DNA of 64,000 nucleotides from Neofusicoccum parvum (Eukaryota > Ascomycota > Dothideomycetes > Botryosphaeriales > Botryosphaeriaceae), in NCBI GenBank assembly GCA_020912385.1, contig CP087215.1, positions 1,178,001-1,242,000 on the forward strand, read 5' to 3'. Under the pieces are notes generated by a model. That model searched no databases. It was not told the DNA's origin and worked only from the letters and a program-made list of their open reading frames with translations. Below are positions 23,627-35,105 of this stretch, one piece after another. A program made the position numbers and the translations under genes. Within the stretch, counting starts at the first letter, position 1. Every line of letters begins with the position of its first letter.

Positions 23627-25132
23627 CTAGGTGACTAACGCGAGTCCTGGCTGGTTATCTGGGATCCAGATGCCTTGCTCCGACTCGCCGTGGTGGAAGG
23701 GAATCTTGGCGATGATGCCGTGTTCCTCTACTTTCTTAAGGAGCCTATTAATGGCGCCTACTAATGGGTTCTCTTCCACCCCTGCGAGGTCCTTTTCGTC
23801 GGAGCTGTCTTCCTCGGCTTCCGTACTATCGTAGAATTCGCTATTCTCACTGTTAACGATCTCGTCGTCGTGTGGGAATGATTTAATAATATCGTCGAGG
23901 TCAAGCACTTCTTCATTCCTGGTGAGCATGGCGAGGCCTCTTGGCTTCTTCGGGTACCACCCTGTGGCGTCCTTATCGCTCTGGTGGGTTGTACAGTCGT
24001 TGTTGAAGCAGGCGGTCCAGCTTAGCGCGTCGTGGTCCTCCTGGCGAGATATAGTCGATGCTTCGCGTTGAGCGCTTGAGGTCTGCTTTCCTTCTTTCCT
24101 GCGAGGGTTCTGCGGGCATGTAGGCGAGAAATGCTTGTCGCTGCCGTAGGTAATGCAGAGTCGATCCTTGTAGCGCTGCTTCTGCTCGTCCATCCAGTTC
24201 GGATTCGGGCCCTTAGGCTTCTTGTTATAGTTGTTCCGACCCTTGTTATCCTTTTTCTTGTCCTGGCGGTTGGCGGCGTCGAGGGCCATGGCGTCTCCTC
24301 CTTCCAGCGTGGTACGTTCACGGCGTGGCCTGATCGTATTTGCCTGAGGGCCACCCTTCTTTTCAAACCACCTGTTGGTCCGCCTTCTATCCATATCGGT
24401 TGCTAGGCGAATGAGTTCTGGGAGTGTTTCTGGCTCGTCGTGGTAGGACATGGCTTCTTTAATCTCGTCCTTCAGGCCTCGGTAGTACAGCTGTCTGAGT
24501 GTGTAGTCTGAGTGCTCTCCTGCGACGTAGGCTGCTTCCTGGAATTCAGCCGTATAGTCGAGTACTGACTTCTTCTGCTGGATCCTGAAGAGGATTTGGT
24601 TGGCACGCTTAGCCTCGTCAATCGCGTTGAACGCTTCCTGGAGCTGCTTGGCGAAGGTCCTGTAGTCGGAGAAGATAGCCTGAGTCTAAGGCGACCATTG
24701 CCAATATGGCTTCTCCTGAGTCTCTCTCTTATATAGTCTGAACTACTTCTCTGCTGCTCCTCGGAGGAAGGTGCTAGCGTAGCGAACCTTATCTGCGTCG
24801 TTGCCGAACTGTCCTTTGGCGAAGTGTAGATAGTCTTCTAGTTGCATGAGGAAGCTTTGCGTCTTGGTACGTTCTCTATGGTAAAGGTCCGGCTTCGGCA
24901 CCTTGACCTGGGTGGATGGTTTCTTTGCGGCATCTGGCCCGGTGGCCTGATCCTGTCGGTTCTTCAGGATGCGGTTCTCGACTCGCAGCTCCTAGATCAT
25001 CTGTATGAGTTCTCTCATAGTAGGCTCCGTTTACTCCTGGTGAGCAGGCTGAGCGGCCTCTTGAGCCGGTGTCTGAGGTACCGCTGGACGATCCTGTCCT
25101 GCGCTAACGTCCTCTATGTTGACCGTACTCAT
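23627..25132 (-). pseudogene. gag of the Gypsy element
   Basis: The reading frame begins with ATG at 25132 (MSTVNIEDVSAGQDRPAV) and runs with several stops to 23627. Retrotransposon-gag features are present: QSFLMQLEDYLHF, a helix-rich capsid region with ASTFLRGAAEK, RANQILFRIQQKKSVLDY and AYVAGEHSDYTLRQLYYRGL. Near the end is a zinc knuckle that reads C-ITY-G-SDKHF-SPT-C: the second cysteine of the CCHC is replaced by tyrosine. The stops (TAG for CAG or TGG) and the Cys-to-Tyr change are all C-to-T transitions at CpA on one strand or the other. The Gag particle protein is therefore inactivated at the RNA-binding motif as well as by truncation. Confidence 0.88.
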
Positions 25133-25211
25133 TGCTGTTTCCTAAACTCATTAGGGGGTGATACCTTACCCGATGTTCTCTTACCCTTCCTTGCAAGGAT
25201 GGTGGTCAAAG

Positions 25212-25647
25212 TGTAACGGCGGGCCTCTGCCTCCAGGGATTAAACACCAAAGAGGGTGGTAAGCCGTGTAGGGTTTACCTTGAGTGGGTACAAGGTAGGG
25301 GGAGAGAACAAGTGTGAACGAATACACGTGACTAAGCACTACGTGCGAAGGCCGTGTTACTAATCAATGGTGTAGATTGATTATTGAAGTTGACCACGAA
25401 GGGTCAAGTATCTAGCTAAGTGAGCGTGCTTATATACTGTAGGAAAGCTATGACAATCTGGTGTTGCTCTATGTAGCTATGGCTACACTGGGCGACAGTT
25501 GCTTTATATCGCCCGGGCTCGTGAGGGCGACATGTGGGTCCTAGTAGATCATCACGTGCCTTTATCACGTGGTGATTCCTTTTCTTGCGGGGCTTCTTCG
25601 TAAGTCCCCTCACTTTTCTGCGTCCTCGCAGCGGCTGCGCCGTAACA
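25212..25647 (-). repeat. 5' LTR of the Gypsy element
   Basis: 436 bp, the same length as the left copy, with eight single-base differences (98.2 percent identity). Six of the eight mutated positions are on this copy. Followed by the CCTAG duplication at 25648. Confidence 0.95.
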
Positions 25648-25652
25648 CCTAG
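25648..25652. repeat. Target-site duplication CCTAG, right copy
   Basis: Identical to 17700-17704 and directly adjacent to the CA end of the right LTR. Confidence 0.92.
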
Positions 25653-25935
25653 GGTCACTTCAGTACCTGGGCCAGCCCCCTGTTGGAGCATGACGTCTTC
25701 TGCCATCCATTAATTCCTTACTTACCACACGAACCATCCTTCCTCACCCTCAGTTTACTATACCAGACCTGGGTGGAGAAGCAAATTTGCTCTCTTCCGT
25801 GTCTGAACTTAATGCTCCAATATCGCCTACCGAGGCATGTCACGACCTCGAATCAAACTTCGATCATAAACGAAGGCTAGGTATATAACTATTTTAAGAA
25901 CTTAAATACCACCTTGTGCTAATAACTAGACGTAG

Positions 25936-26626
25936 TTGAATGAAGGCGCAGCTCAGGACAGCAACAACGCTACTACGTCAAATGACCCAGTCCAATATGC
26001 CGCTACAGCTTTCGCAGATCCTACGACCGGCGATATGACGCTTGCCCAACACTACGGAAGCCTTATAAGTATTGACCTTAGCCATGGACAACTTCGACTT
26101 GCTCTGCTTATCCGATCTATCGAGGCGAATAGGTCTATCCTCGACGAGATGGGACACGGAATAATCAAGCTAAACCCCAACAACGCGGAGACTGGCGAGT
26201 GTAGTGAGAAAAGGACACTACGGTGCGAGAAGATCAGCCGCCAGCCTGGGAGGTTCGACTCTTACCGCGAAATTCGGATGCGCCTCACAGCCCTCCGTTC
26301 ACGCCCGGCGGTCTGGATTCTTCTCTTCCAATAAAGCTCGCGCCATCTCCTTCCACGACTTGGAATCTTGGCGTACTCGTCGCCTGCTCGACCAGGAGGT
26401 GGGGGTAGAAGTGCAGCTGGCAGAGCTGAGGCAGCAGGGGAAGGACCCCGATGAGCACTTCCGAGAGTTCCAGCGGCGTGAGAGAGAGGCTGATGAGCAG
26501 TGCGAGGTAGAACTGGAGGCCAAGGCATGGGGTCTATCGATGCAGCTGACTGCATCTTTCTGCACTGCATCCTTTCAGCCTCCTGCAGATTTACTTTTTG
26601 GTGTTCTGGCAAGGTCAGTTCATTGA
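25936..26626 (+). CDS. Uncharacterised ORF pair, possibly a gene fragment
   Basis: Two overlapping plus-strand frames (25936-26334 and 26204-26626) read like protein in part. The first has the segment QYAATAFADPTTGDMTLAQH and a helix RLALLIRSIEANRSILDEMG. The second has a charged helix from ARAISFHDLESW to EADEQCEVELEAKAWG. A join by an intron between about 26180 and 26340 is possible, but I could not fix the splice sites. No family is recognised. It may be a gene partly degraded near the retrotransposon, or chance. Confidence 0.25.
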
Positions 26627-28674
26627 TGGAACAAATTGGGCGAACAGACACTCTTTGCGTTCAGCTAGCTACTACAGGAACAGAAAAGATTCCCTCAAGT
26701 CATACGAGCTATTGGATTGTTCTCCTCGATGAATGTGCTTCACAGACACCCTCGCCACAATCGTTCACTCGGTGCGATCGGCACAGACTTTGTTTGCTGA
26801 CTTCCGCATGACAAGCACATCGCTTCCAAGCTATCATGCAAGGTGAAAGGGTTGTCATAGCTCGTGCGAACACCTGAATAGATCCAGGCCAGCTCCAAAG
26901 CCCCCGCCAACGTGCTCCGTACGAGAATAAGACGTACGATGGTGGTCAGTACGACACAGCCTCGCAATTATTGAAACGTGAGGAATAAATGTAGCAAAAG
27001 ATTACTTTGTAGTTGCAACAAGGCTGCAGGGCTGCGCAAGCACCGCTCGGTCCGCTGCCTGTGCAGCTGCACCGGTGGCACAGCCAAGCTTCGGCTCGAA
27101 GATCAAGGCAAGCCTGCAGGATCGTACGAGACTCGCCCATCTTTCGGGGCAACGGAGGGCAGAGTAGGCAACCGCACACTCGTAGAACGTTATCTGGGGC
27201 TGAGGTGGGTTGGAAATAGTCGTGTGCCGCCCCCACGAGACTAACCGATTCCACGCGGGCCGTTCCGCAACGAGTCGCAACTGGTCGCATACGGCTCTCT
27301 ACCTTCCTGTTGCTGCGTGCATTCTATTGCTTTGTCAAAAACTCCATTTTTACTGCTGATCTCTAAAACATGTCCACGTGCGGAACGATCGGCATCAATT
27401 TAAGCTATATGCGGGCCACATGCAGGTCCGACTTTTGACATGCATCTGCTGCATCTGTCAGGATGTGTAAGCTTACTGTGGCGCTCAGTCACTTGCTTAT
27501 TTCACAGCAAGCATGCGGCCCAGGAACCGCCTGCACGACACTGCTGTGGCTGGGCTGCGGCTATGGCTGCCTTGGTCTTGCAGAAATGATCTGCTTCCTT
27601 CCGTCGGCCCTGACGCTCGTGGGAATTTACCATGTGTATGCTCGATGAAGGCGCTTGAGACGGCGGACGGCCTCAGGACCGACCCCACCCTTGTCCACCA
27701 TCCGCACTAAACACACCCTTGCCTCCTGAAAGAAGCATGTGTTCAACGTTAGCTCAGCCCTATACATCACTGGGCTGTTTGGTACCTGGTGGCACAACGC
27801 CATAACCGAAAACGGCTTCCGTGCGCGACATCAGCCGCCACCAACATGGCGCCCACTTCTGCCGTTCATCCCGAACGCGGCTCTTTGTTCTGTTGCAGAA
27901 TTCAACGTGGTGAATACATGGTTCAGCCCCGCCCTGATCACGAGGTTACATTGATTGGCCTGAGGCTTGCTCAGTAGCCTGCCAAGCTTATCTTTAGTCA
28001 CCACTGGGATGGTAGACAAGCACCTGAGCGGATTCCCGGGGCCGTTCCGAGGGCGGGTAGATTTCTCCTGCAGAGATCTGTCCCTCTGCATCACGCCGAA
28101 GCTTGTGTTGGCAACAACGGGCTCACCTCAACCTACGCGTTGCGGGTTGGCGTCCTGAACAGGATGACGTAAAGTAAACACTTCACGCCTTTTGACTCAG
28201 TTGGCAAGTTATACAAAAGGGATTTTGAGCCTCCTTCAGGCCAGGCTTGTAAGTCCTCTCCAAGGCTCTGACACCCGCGCATCACCGAGGGAGCACCTGG
28301 GGCAGACTCACCGGGGCTCTTGCTTACTCCTCTCCCCTCTCCCCAATTTATGACCTGATGTGCTGCTCAGCTCGGTCGAGGCAAGGCTCGCCTGCAACTA
28401 GCGCGCCCTGTGGGCCTTTGATGAGGCAACCTCAACATTCGGGTGGATCTCGTGAAGCCCATCGGGGAAGGTCTAGGGCGCGTCGCCCTTCGCACCCACT
28501 CTACACACGGCCAAGCCGCCAGCTGCTGCGGCCAACGGCAATCTCATCACCAACACCACCACCACAACCATCAGTAAGCCTGCCGAGATGAACGCCTCAC
28601 TCAAGCGCGAAGACGCCGAGCTGAACGGCCGGCTGTCTGCCCCGTCGCCCTCCTCCACGCATCGCCAGCAAAAG
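26627..28674. other. Gene-free interval
   Basis: About 2 kb with only short frames without signature on both strands. No repeat or RNA gene seen. The last part should be the promoter of the lysozyme-like gene. Confidence 0.4.
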
Positions 28675-28680
28675 TATAAA
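28675..28680 (+). promoter_or_regulatory. TATA box of the lysozyme-like gene
   Basis: TATAAA 92 bp upstream of the ATG at 28772, correct strand. Confidence 0.5.
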
Positions 28681-28771
28681 GACGAGAAAGAAGCCCTCCA
28701 GATGGACATCCAGCAGCATCCAGCCATCCCCAAGATCAATCATCAATCAATTCACTCCCCCTCCATCCAAA

Positions 28772-29842
28772 ATGTTCTCCCTCCGCACTCTCGCTGCCGT
28801 AGCTCCCTTCCTCAGCCTCTCTTCGGCCATCCCCTACCCTCCCGAAGCCGTCTCCCCCGTCAACAAGATCACCTCCCCCGCGCACGGCGTCGCCTTCTGG
28901 AACGGCACGACGCACCCCACCAAGACTGTCAACGCGCGCACGCTCACGCGCCGCGCCACGGGCGGCGTCGTCACGGGCGGGGCGGCCGTCGACGCCATCA
29001 ACAACCAGGACGGCGTCGGCGGCGGGTCGGACTCGTACACGATGTACTGGGGCGACGGGTCGACGGGGGCGGGGTGGCCGTCGGAGGACACGTGGGTGTC
29101 GTTCGAGGACATGTTCAACAACAACAAGCAGATCATGTTCAGCAGCTGCGGGTGGAACGGGTGGGGCGCGGACGACTCGGGCCCCGAGGTGGGCGCCATC
29201 TACGACGCCGTCCAGCAGATCGCGACCGAGACCAAGGTCGACCACCGCTTCATCCTGGCCGTCATCATCCAGGAGAGCAAGGGCTGCGTGCGCGTGCCCA
29301 CGACCGGGTGAGTGGGAGGGAAGAGGTGCGCGGAGACACGCGGCTGACGCGGTGCAGGAACGTTGACGCCAACATCTGGAACCCCGGCCTGATGCAGTGC
29401 CACTCCGGCGACGGCACGTGCAACAGCAATGGCGTGGTGCAGAATCCGTGCCCGACCGACACGGTGAGTTTGGGAGCGCCCGGCTGGAAGCGCAGGACCG
29501 GTGCTGACACGCGTGCGCTTAGATCTTCCAGATGGTGCGCGAGGGCACCGCCGGGACGAACAGTGGAGACGGGCTCGCTCAGGTTCTGAACCGTAGGTGC
29601 TCCCGTCGACGTCAAGTGATTCGCCTGGAGATGTGCTGACGCGGACCGCAGAGGCCCAAAACACCTTCCAGGTCAGCAACGCCCGCGCCTTCTACTCGGC
29701 CGCCAAGTACTACAACGGCGGCTCCATCCCGGCTAGCGGCAACCTCGAGGAAGGCTGCTGCACCCTTTGCTACGCCAGCGACGTTGCCAACCGTCTCACC
29801 GGCTGGGTTCTGGCCGCCAGCTCCTGCACCCTTGATGGTTGA
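28772..29842 (+). CDS. Secreted lysozyme-like / lytic-transglycosylase-like protein
   Basis: Exons 28772-29307, 29358-29463, 29523-29592 and 29652-29842; all introns are 50-60 nt and keep frame, giving 300 residues. A signal peptide (MFSLRTLAAVAPFLSLSSA) and a possible kexin site LTRR near 58-61 indicate a secreted, processed protein. The core resembles fungal proteins with a lysozyme-like (SLT/GH23-type) fold: FILAVIIQESKG with the probable catalytic Glu at 168, then NPGLMQCHSGDGTCN, GTNSGDGLAQ, and a YYNGGSIPASGNL segment typical of the sugar-binding cleft. Several cysteines suggest disulphides. Such enzymes would cleave bacterial peptidoglycan or chitin-like polymers; the substrate is not proven by sequence. 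It stands alone, with no obvious pathway neighbours. Confidence 0.8.
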
Positions 29843-30516
29843 TGGGGAAGATGGAGTCGTTTCGTTTCGTTTTCTACCTGTTTCATATTTCTTGACGTAT
29901 TATTTTCCTACTTACGCTCGTTACCGTGAAAGTTGCAACTTGTTCTCTTGTTTCGTTGCTCGTCTTCTTCACACGATTAGATTGATTAAATCAAAAATTG
30001 ACGTTTCGATTTGTCTTTGACAGCTTCCTGACATTTGGCACCATGCATGCTAAGACATTGAAATGGCGTTGCCCTGAAAAGGGTTCAAGGCATCGAACTA
30101 AAGTGTTGGTCATAGCGTTCACACGTCCCAGAGGAGCTCTTCACGGAGCAAGACATGCATACTTCCAAGCCGCAATTTCCACAAAGTGTCGGCAAATGTT
30201 TCTGTCTTATCTGCTGAGTACTTATTGCACTGTTCCATCAGCCCGTTTCAGGCGCCAGGCTGTAAATCGTGAGAGCAACTGTTAGTAACGAATCATGCGC
30301 TCCAGGAGATAATAATGGAAATATTGAGATGCAATTCTATGCCTAGCGTCCACTTGTGCAACACCCTTGACTACTTTGTATCTACTGAAAGAAAGGTCAG
30401 AACTCTATCCATGGCTTATCCATCCCTCCCCAAGCCTTCCCACATCAAGCCTCCTCCGCATGCCCAGACTCGGAAAGAAACGCTAGTTACAGTCCACCGA
30501 AAGAGCACTCACACGC
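29843..30516. other. Convergent intergenic region
   Basis: 674 bp between the stop codons of two convergent genes, A/T-rich just after 29843. Only 3' untranslated and terminator sequence is expected. Nothing else recognised. Confidence 0.45.
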
Positions 30517-31790
30517 CTACGGGACGTACTTCAGCTTGCCGAATGAGTTGATAATCTTCTCCGAGAGCACAAGCCTGCTCCGATACACGATCACAGTGGT
30601 ATCGTGACACGCCGGCGCAGGGAAATTGCCACGCTCATTTTGCAGCTCTCCGACCAAGACGTTATCGCCGTCGGTGAGCTCCAAGTTCCGTGCCGTACGA
30701 CTGAAGTTCCCCGTCTCTCCGGGCTTCGCCCAAAAGAATTCGCCATCATGGTTGGCGATTATCTCGTCCAGATTCAGGCGGGAAGGCCGCCACATACCCG
30801 GCCTGGCTTCGCACTCGGCGCGCAGCCAGCATGCTTTGCCTTCAAACCCGAGCCTCGTGTTCCTGCAGGCCAAATGGCCTCCCTGCCTCTTCTGGTGGTG
30901 GCAAGTCTCGCAGCCGTGCGCCTCGGATGAGGTCATGTGAGGGCAGGACAAGACAAGAGACTTCATGAGCGGCGTTCCAACCGCGTAGCAAGCCTGGGCT
31001 CCGATGAGCTGCTTGTTCTTGGCCAAGGGGCTGCACGAGGTTTCCTGGTTCCAGAATGTGACCGCTCGGGAGGCCACGTCTACCAGGATGTCTGACGATA
31101 GACCCCTCATCGACCCAACGAGCCCGTGCGCAGCCCCGGTGAGCAGTGCCATGTCGATGGCTAGGGATCGCAGAGGAGACGTGTCGAGGCTGTTGTCGTA
31201 GACCAATTCGAGCGTTTCGTTGTCAGGAATCTGGATGCGTGTGCAAGCACGGCCGTCCCGGGTTGCCATGTCTATCAGCTCGCGCGTGATGGCGTTCTGC
31301 ATTTCGGGCATCTGGAGCTTGTCGCCGAGGATCCACAGTCTGAAGAGCTCTTGAACGCCACACAATAGCTGTTCGTCTTCGTCTTCCGAGCGTACGCTCT
31401 TGCCATCGATCTCTTTATGCTTTCTTGCTCCTTCTGCGTTCTCATCCCGACGATCAAGCTTTCCGGTGCGAACCCAGTCCACGAGGTGCTTAAAGATATC
31501 TGGGTCGTCCTCGTGCAGGGGTATCATCCTAGTCTTGGATTCCATGAAGTGGCCGTTCATAGCGCCCATGAAGAAGCCGCTGTACTTCGCAAGCCGGACT
31601 TCGTCTACGCTGAACTCGGTATGAGAAGACCCAACCTCCACAATGACGGAAGTACCAGAGGATCTGATTGGTATTCAGTCTGCGTGTTTAATGTCAGGGT
31701 GGGTACAATCCTGGCTTACTTGGAATCAAGAGGAGTATTTTTGGGAGACGATCCCTCTTGCTGGCAATGTTCACCCTCAGCGGTGGTCAT
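30517..31790 (-). CDS. BTB/POZ domain protein
   Basis: Exon 1 31720-31790 and exon 2 30517-31663, split by a 56-nt intron; 405 residues. Without the small first exon no ATG precedes the domain in frame. The spliced N-terminus reads MTTAEGEHCQQEGSSPKN and leads into a BTB fold: TSVIVEVGSSHTEFSVDE, YSGFFMGAMNGHFMES, then DPDIFKHLVDWVRTGKL and LFRLWILGDKLQMPEMQNAI. The second half (about 200-405) is not a known domain. It contains several Cys/His residues (SCPHMTSSEAHGCETCHHQ) that could bind a metal. BTB proteins of this fungal type are abundant and mostly uncharacterised; a role as a Cul3 adaptor or scaffold is only family-level speculation. Confidence 0.78.
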
Positions 31791-33573
31791 GATGAAGGAT
31801 GGGTGGATCAATCGTGGATCCCTTCTCCACTTCTTAGTCCACATTTTGATGCGTAGAGTTAGATAATGTGAAGGCGTGAATATTGGGGACACTTGGGGAC
31901 CCGCCTAGTATAGGAGTCTCATCCGCGACAGGCAGACGTGGGAGATGAGTCTCAGGCAGCACTGTGGCGCAGGCGCACCAGGTGAGATAACTGCGCCTCG
32001 ATCCGGTCAACTGGGGCCGCCCACACCATCACAACAATTAGCGCCTCGCCTGTCTAAGCCACAAACGAACAGTAGAAAAAGAACATGTTCCAGTTAAACC
32101 CTTTTTTCATAGGTGGTTCCCTCGAATCCTTCTGCAGCAGGCAACCTGTCACAGCTCCGAAGGATTGAGGTGGCTGCGCTGATTATACGAGAAATGTCAT
32201 CCTCATCAATCATCGGTCGACCAGCTCTGCGACTCCCTACCTCGCTTCGCGCCTCGCCCATCAATCTAGGCGAGGGAACAGCACAGGCACGAGAGCGTAT
32301 CATGGAAGGCATTCGAGTAGTAGAGATCCTTTAAATGCTTGAAAAGGGCCGATGTATGTCATGACAAGCACAATCTCAGAGCCGCCGCCAAGGATTTTCA
32401 TACGGCCCGGGCCGCACTGCAAATCGTGGCCTTTGTGATCGACTATATTGCGACCCACTAGCCTACGTCCCTCTTCGCTACCCTTCGTGCTCATGTAGTG
32501 GTTCAAAAGCTCGACAATCGTGAAAGTGACGCTTGAGTAACAATAAACCTATTCAGTGGTTTTTACATCTTGGCCATGAATATATCCATTCACTGTTCGC
32601 TCCCCTTACCAGTAAGTCCCGGCTCCTTTCTCCAATCTGAAACCATAGACTAAGCCTTATCGTGGCAGATATACCCCATCCTTGGCCCTTGGAAAGCTTA
32701 TTTGAAAAAGGTTTAGCCTCTTCCGCTACTCAACATCCGCATCGCTGTTCAGTCAAAGAATTCTTAGTGTGAGCTAAACGTCCCTTGAGTCTCTTTCATA
32801 CATGTATCGTTGAGCGAACGTATCGGACAGATATCGTCGGCATTGATTTAAACCGAAAGACCGAGAAGCTTACACATCGCAATTCATTCGGTCCCAAAAC
32901 CCCGGAGACACTTCATTATTCTTACAACTCTCCTCAAATGACTTCGATGTTTTACTTGACCAACACTCCACTTCAATCTTTCTGGTCGTGCGGTTTGACT
33001 GAAGTCTTGGACCCTACGATGCTTCCCTCTGCCGTCTTGCAGGGATAATAGTAACGCACGGGCCAAAGAGGTCCAAAACCACTATGCAGGGGACGACAAA
33101 TAGGCTGGGCAAGGTAAGATCGCATCTTGAGCATCTACTGACCCATGGAAGCGGTTTAAAAGTTAAATAAAATTGCTATCCTCAACATACATTCCTTGCT
33201 TTCATCCTGTTCTAGTAGCCGCCTCGCTTGCTATCATTCTTGGATGCTCAGACGGGCCGATGGACTGTACTAGTAACAATCTATTGAGGCATGTAAAAAG
33301 AGCATGAGCGGATCAAGAATTGAAAAGCCTGTAAAATTTTTGCCCACTGGTTCAAGCGAAGTTAATAAGCAAGCTGTGCAGGTATCGAACCCTGCCATGG
33401 TTTCAGTTGGGTTGATCCTGCTACGGAGGCCGAGGCCGAAGCCGATGTATCACATGCACGCGGAAATCAATTTGTTTTGTGTTGCTAGGGGTCTCTTTTG
33501 TGTTATTATACCTCATTCCCTCCATGGTCTCCGCCGCACACGCTGATTTTCGCCGACTCACTCGTCAAAAGAA
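31791..33573. other. Gene-free interval
   Basis: Nearly 1.8 kb with no supported gene. Short frames on both strands lack signatures. Some stretches (32560-33300) are A/T-rich. A tRNA-like GGTTCGATACC on the minus strand near 33400 was examined and rejected. Confidence 0.4.
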
Positions 33574-35105
33574 ATGGGGGTGCACCATTCTCTACCCTTA
33601 CATTCCCAAGATGAACCATTCAAACAACAAGAACAGCCTTATGAAATCCTCGAGCACTATCTCCCTGTCCAGATCGCCAAGAACACCTTAAGAGGCAGGT
33701 GTAGGAAGCGGACGTGTGACGAGCAACGGGCTGCATGTTTGACGTGCGCTCGCATCGTCCAACATTGCGCCTGGCTCCATCAACTTCTGCAGAGAGATCT
33801 CAGGGAGGGAAAACCGCTTCTAGGCCGCACGCGTTCGCCTGCTGCTTCTTCGTTGCCACACTGGCCGCCTGACGCTCATGCCGCTTTGCACCCCCCAAAA
33901 GCCGCACTGCTATTCCGCCATTTCATGGAGTCAATGAAGCCGGATGCAGGCTTCCAGCTCTTGCCTGTCTTTGCCAACACCACAGCTGTGACACCGCTAG
34001 TTCTGAGAGACCGCATGGCCATGCACGCCCTACTCGCCGTTAGCGCGAGTGACATGAGAGAGACTTTTCCCGACGCTGGATCCCAGGCACACCTACACTA
34101 CGGCATTGCCATCAGAGCACTGCGAGACAGGATGACACGGTTCCTCGATGGCAAGCCGGTTGATCTTCCAGCAATGCTACTGGCGATCATACTGCTTTGC
34201 AGCTTTGAGGTAAGCCGGTCGCGCAAAACCACCTGCAACGACTAAGCCACGGTCAGGTCTACAGAGGCGATGAGCAAAAGGCACTGTCGAACCATCTCCA
34301 CGCCATTAAATTCATCGTCCGCACGCACATGCAAGACCTTCGGCTACGCACCGACTGGGACTTCCTCTCGTTCACCCTCGACTTCTACAGACACATGTCG
34401 AACGCCAAGCACATCATCTCCGCGAACGAAGAGCTCCACGGCCTCTGCCGCAACAGGCGCTCGCTCATGCTCGGCCTGCAGTCGATCGACGAGCTGCGCC
34501 GGCGGCTGGGCTTCAACTGCGAGCTGTCCTACCCCATCCTGTTCGACCTCCCCTGCTCGGCACGGCTCTCGAGCGGCCGCGCGCTCAGCATCTACGACGG
34601 GACGCTCTGCTTCGGGGACGGGGACAGGCCGGCGCGGCCGCGGAGGGCGTGTCCGCCTGGGCCCGAGGGCGGTGGTGCGGCCGCCGGTCCCGGGGCCGGG
34701 TTGCCCCCTCCGACGAAGATGGTGCGGCAGATCTCGCTGCTGGTCCTGCTCGTGGTGGCGCACGGGTCGCGCGCGCCGGACGAGTCGCTGCGCGGGAAGA
34801 TCGACGGCTGTGTGGAGGAGTTCCTGGGGGAGCTCGCGGCGGCGGAGGAGCGGCATATGGTCGACGCGATGATGATGTGGGGGTACATCCTGATGGGGTC
34901 GTGTGCGCGCAGGACGGAGCACCAAGCCGCGATCGAGTTCGCCTTGCGGAGTTCGAGGTTCAGCAAGGGCTTCGTCGATGCCATGGTCGAGCTTTTGAGG
35001 GATATGTGGGCAGATGAAGATCATATGGCATTTGGTCCGTTCGGGATCAAGCGTGCACTTGCGCTGCAGAAGCTGAGGTTTATGTCATTGACTCCTTCTA
35101 AATGA
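33574..35105 (+). CDS. C6-type fungal transcription factor with incomplete zinc cluster
   Basis: Exons 33574-34209 and 34257-35105 with a 47-nt intron give 494 residues. Residues 43-65 resemble a Zn2Cys6 cluster (CRKRTCDEQRAACLTCARI...C), but only five cysteines remain, spaced x4, x6, x2, x6. The canonical first cysteine and two residues of the first loop are missing. The rest matches the fungal-specific transcription factor domain of the Fungal_trans_2 type: LLFRHFMESMKPDAGFQLLP, MAMHALLAVSASDMRE, then IRALRDRM and SIDELRRRLGF. I looked for an upstream exon that would supply the missing cysteines and found none. It may bind DNA weakly, act without DNA binding, or be a pseudogene in its N-terminus. 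It lies at the edge of the metabolic block, so a former pathway regulator is likely (inference). Confidence 0.75.

Larger units (their letters stand above)
17705..25647 (-). mobile_element. Ty3/Gypsy chromodomain LTR retrotransposon, RIP-inactivated
   Basis: A 7,943-bp element oriented on the minus strand. In element order: 5' LTR (25212-25647), gag, protease, reverse transcriptase, RNase H, integrase with C-terminal chromodomain, polypurine tract, 3' LTR (17705-18140). The domain order RT-RNaseH-IN and the chromodomain place it in the chromovirus branch of Ty3/Gypsy. Every coding region is broken by stop codons that fit C-to-T change at CpA on either strand, the signature of RIP. The 5-bp duplication CCTAG flanks it. 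An additional spliced ORF lies on the opposite strand between pol and the 3' LTR. No canonical TGG-starting primer-binding site directly follows the 5' LTR; the adjacent element-strand sequence is CTTTGACCACC, so the primer is unclear. Confidence 0.95.

Noticed and set aside
33380..33430. GGTTCGATACC on the minus strand, a tRNA B-box match
   Set aside because: No D-arm/A-box upstream and the T-stem does not pair properly, so no tRNA can be folded.
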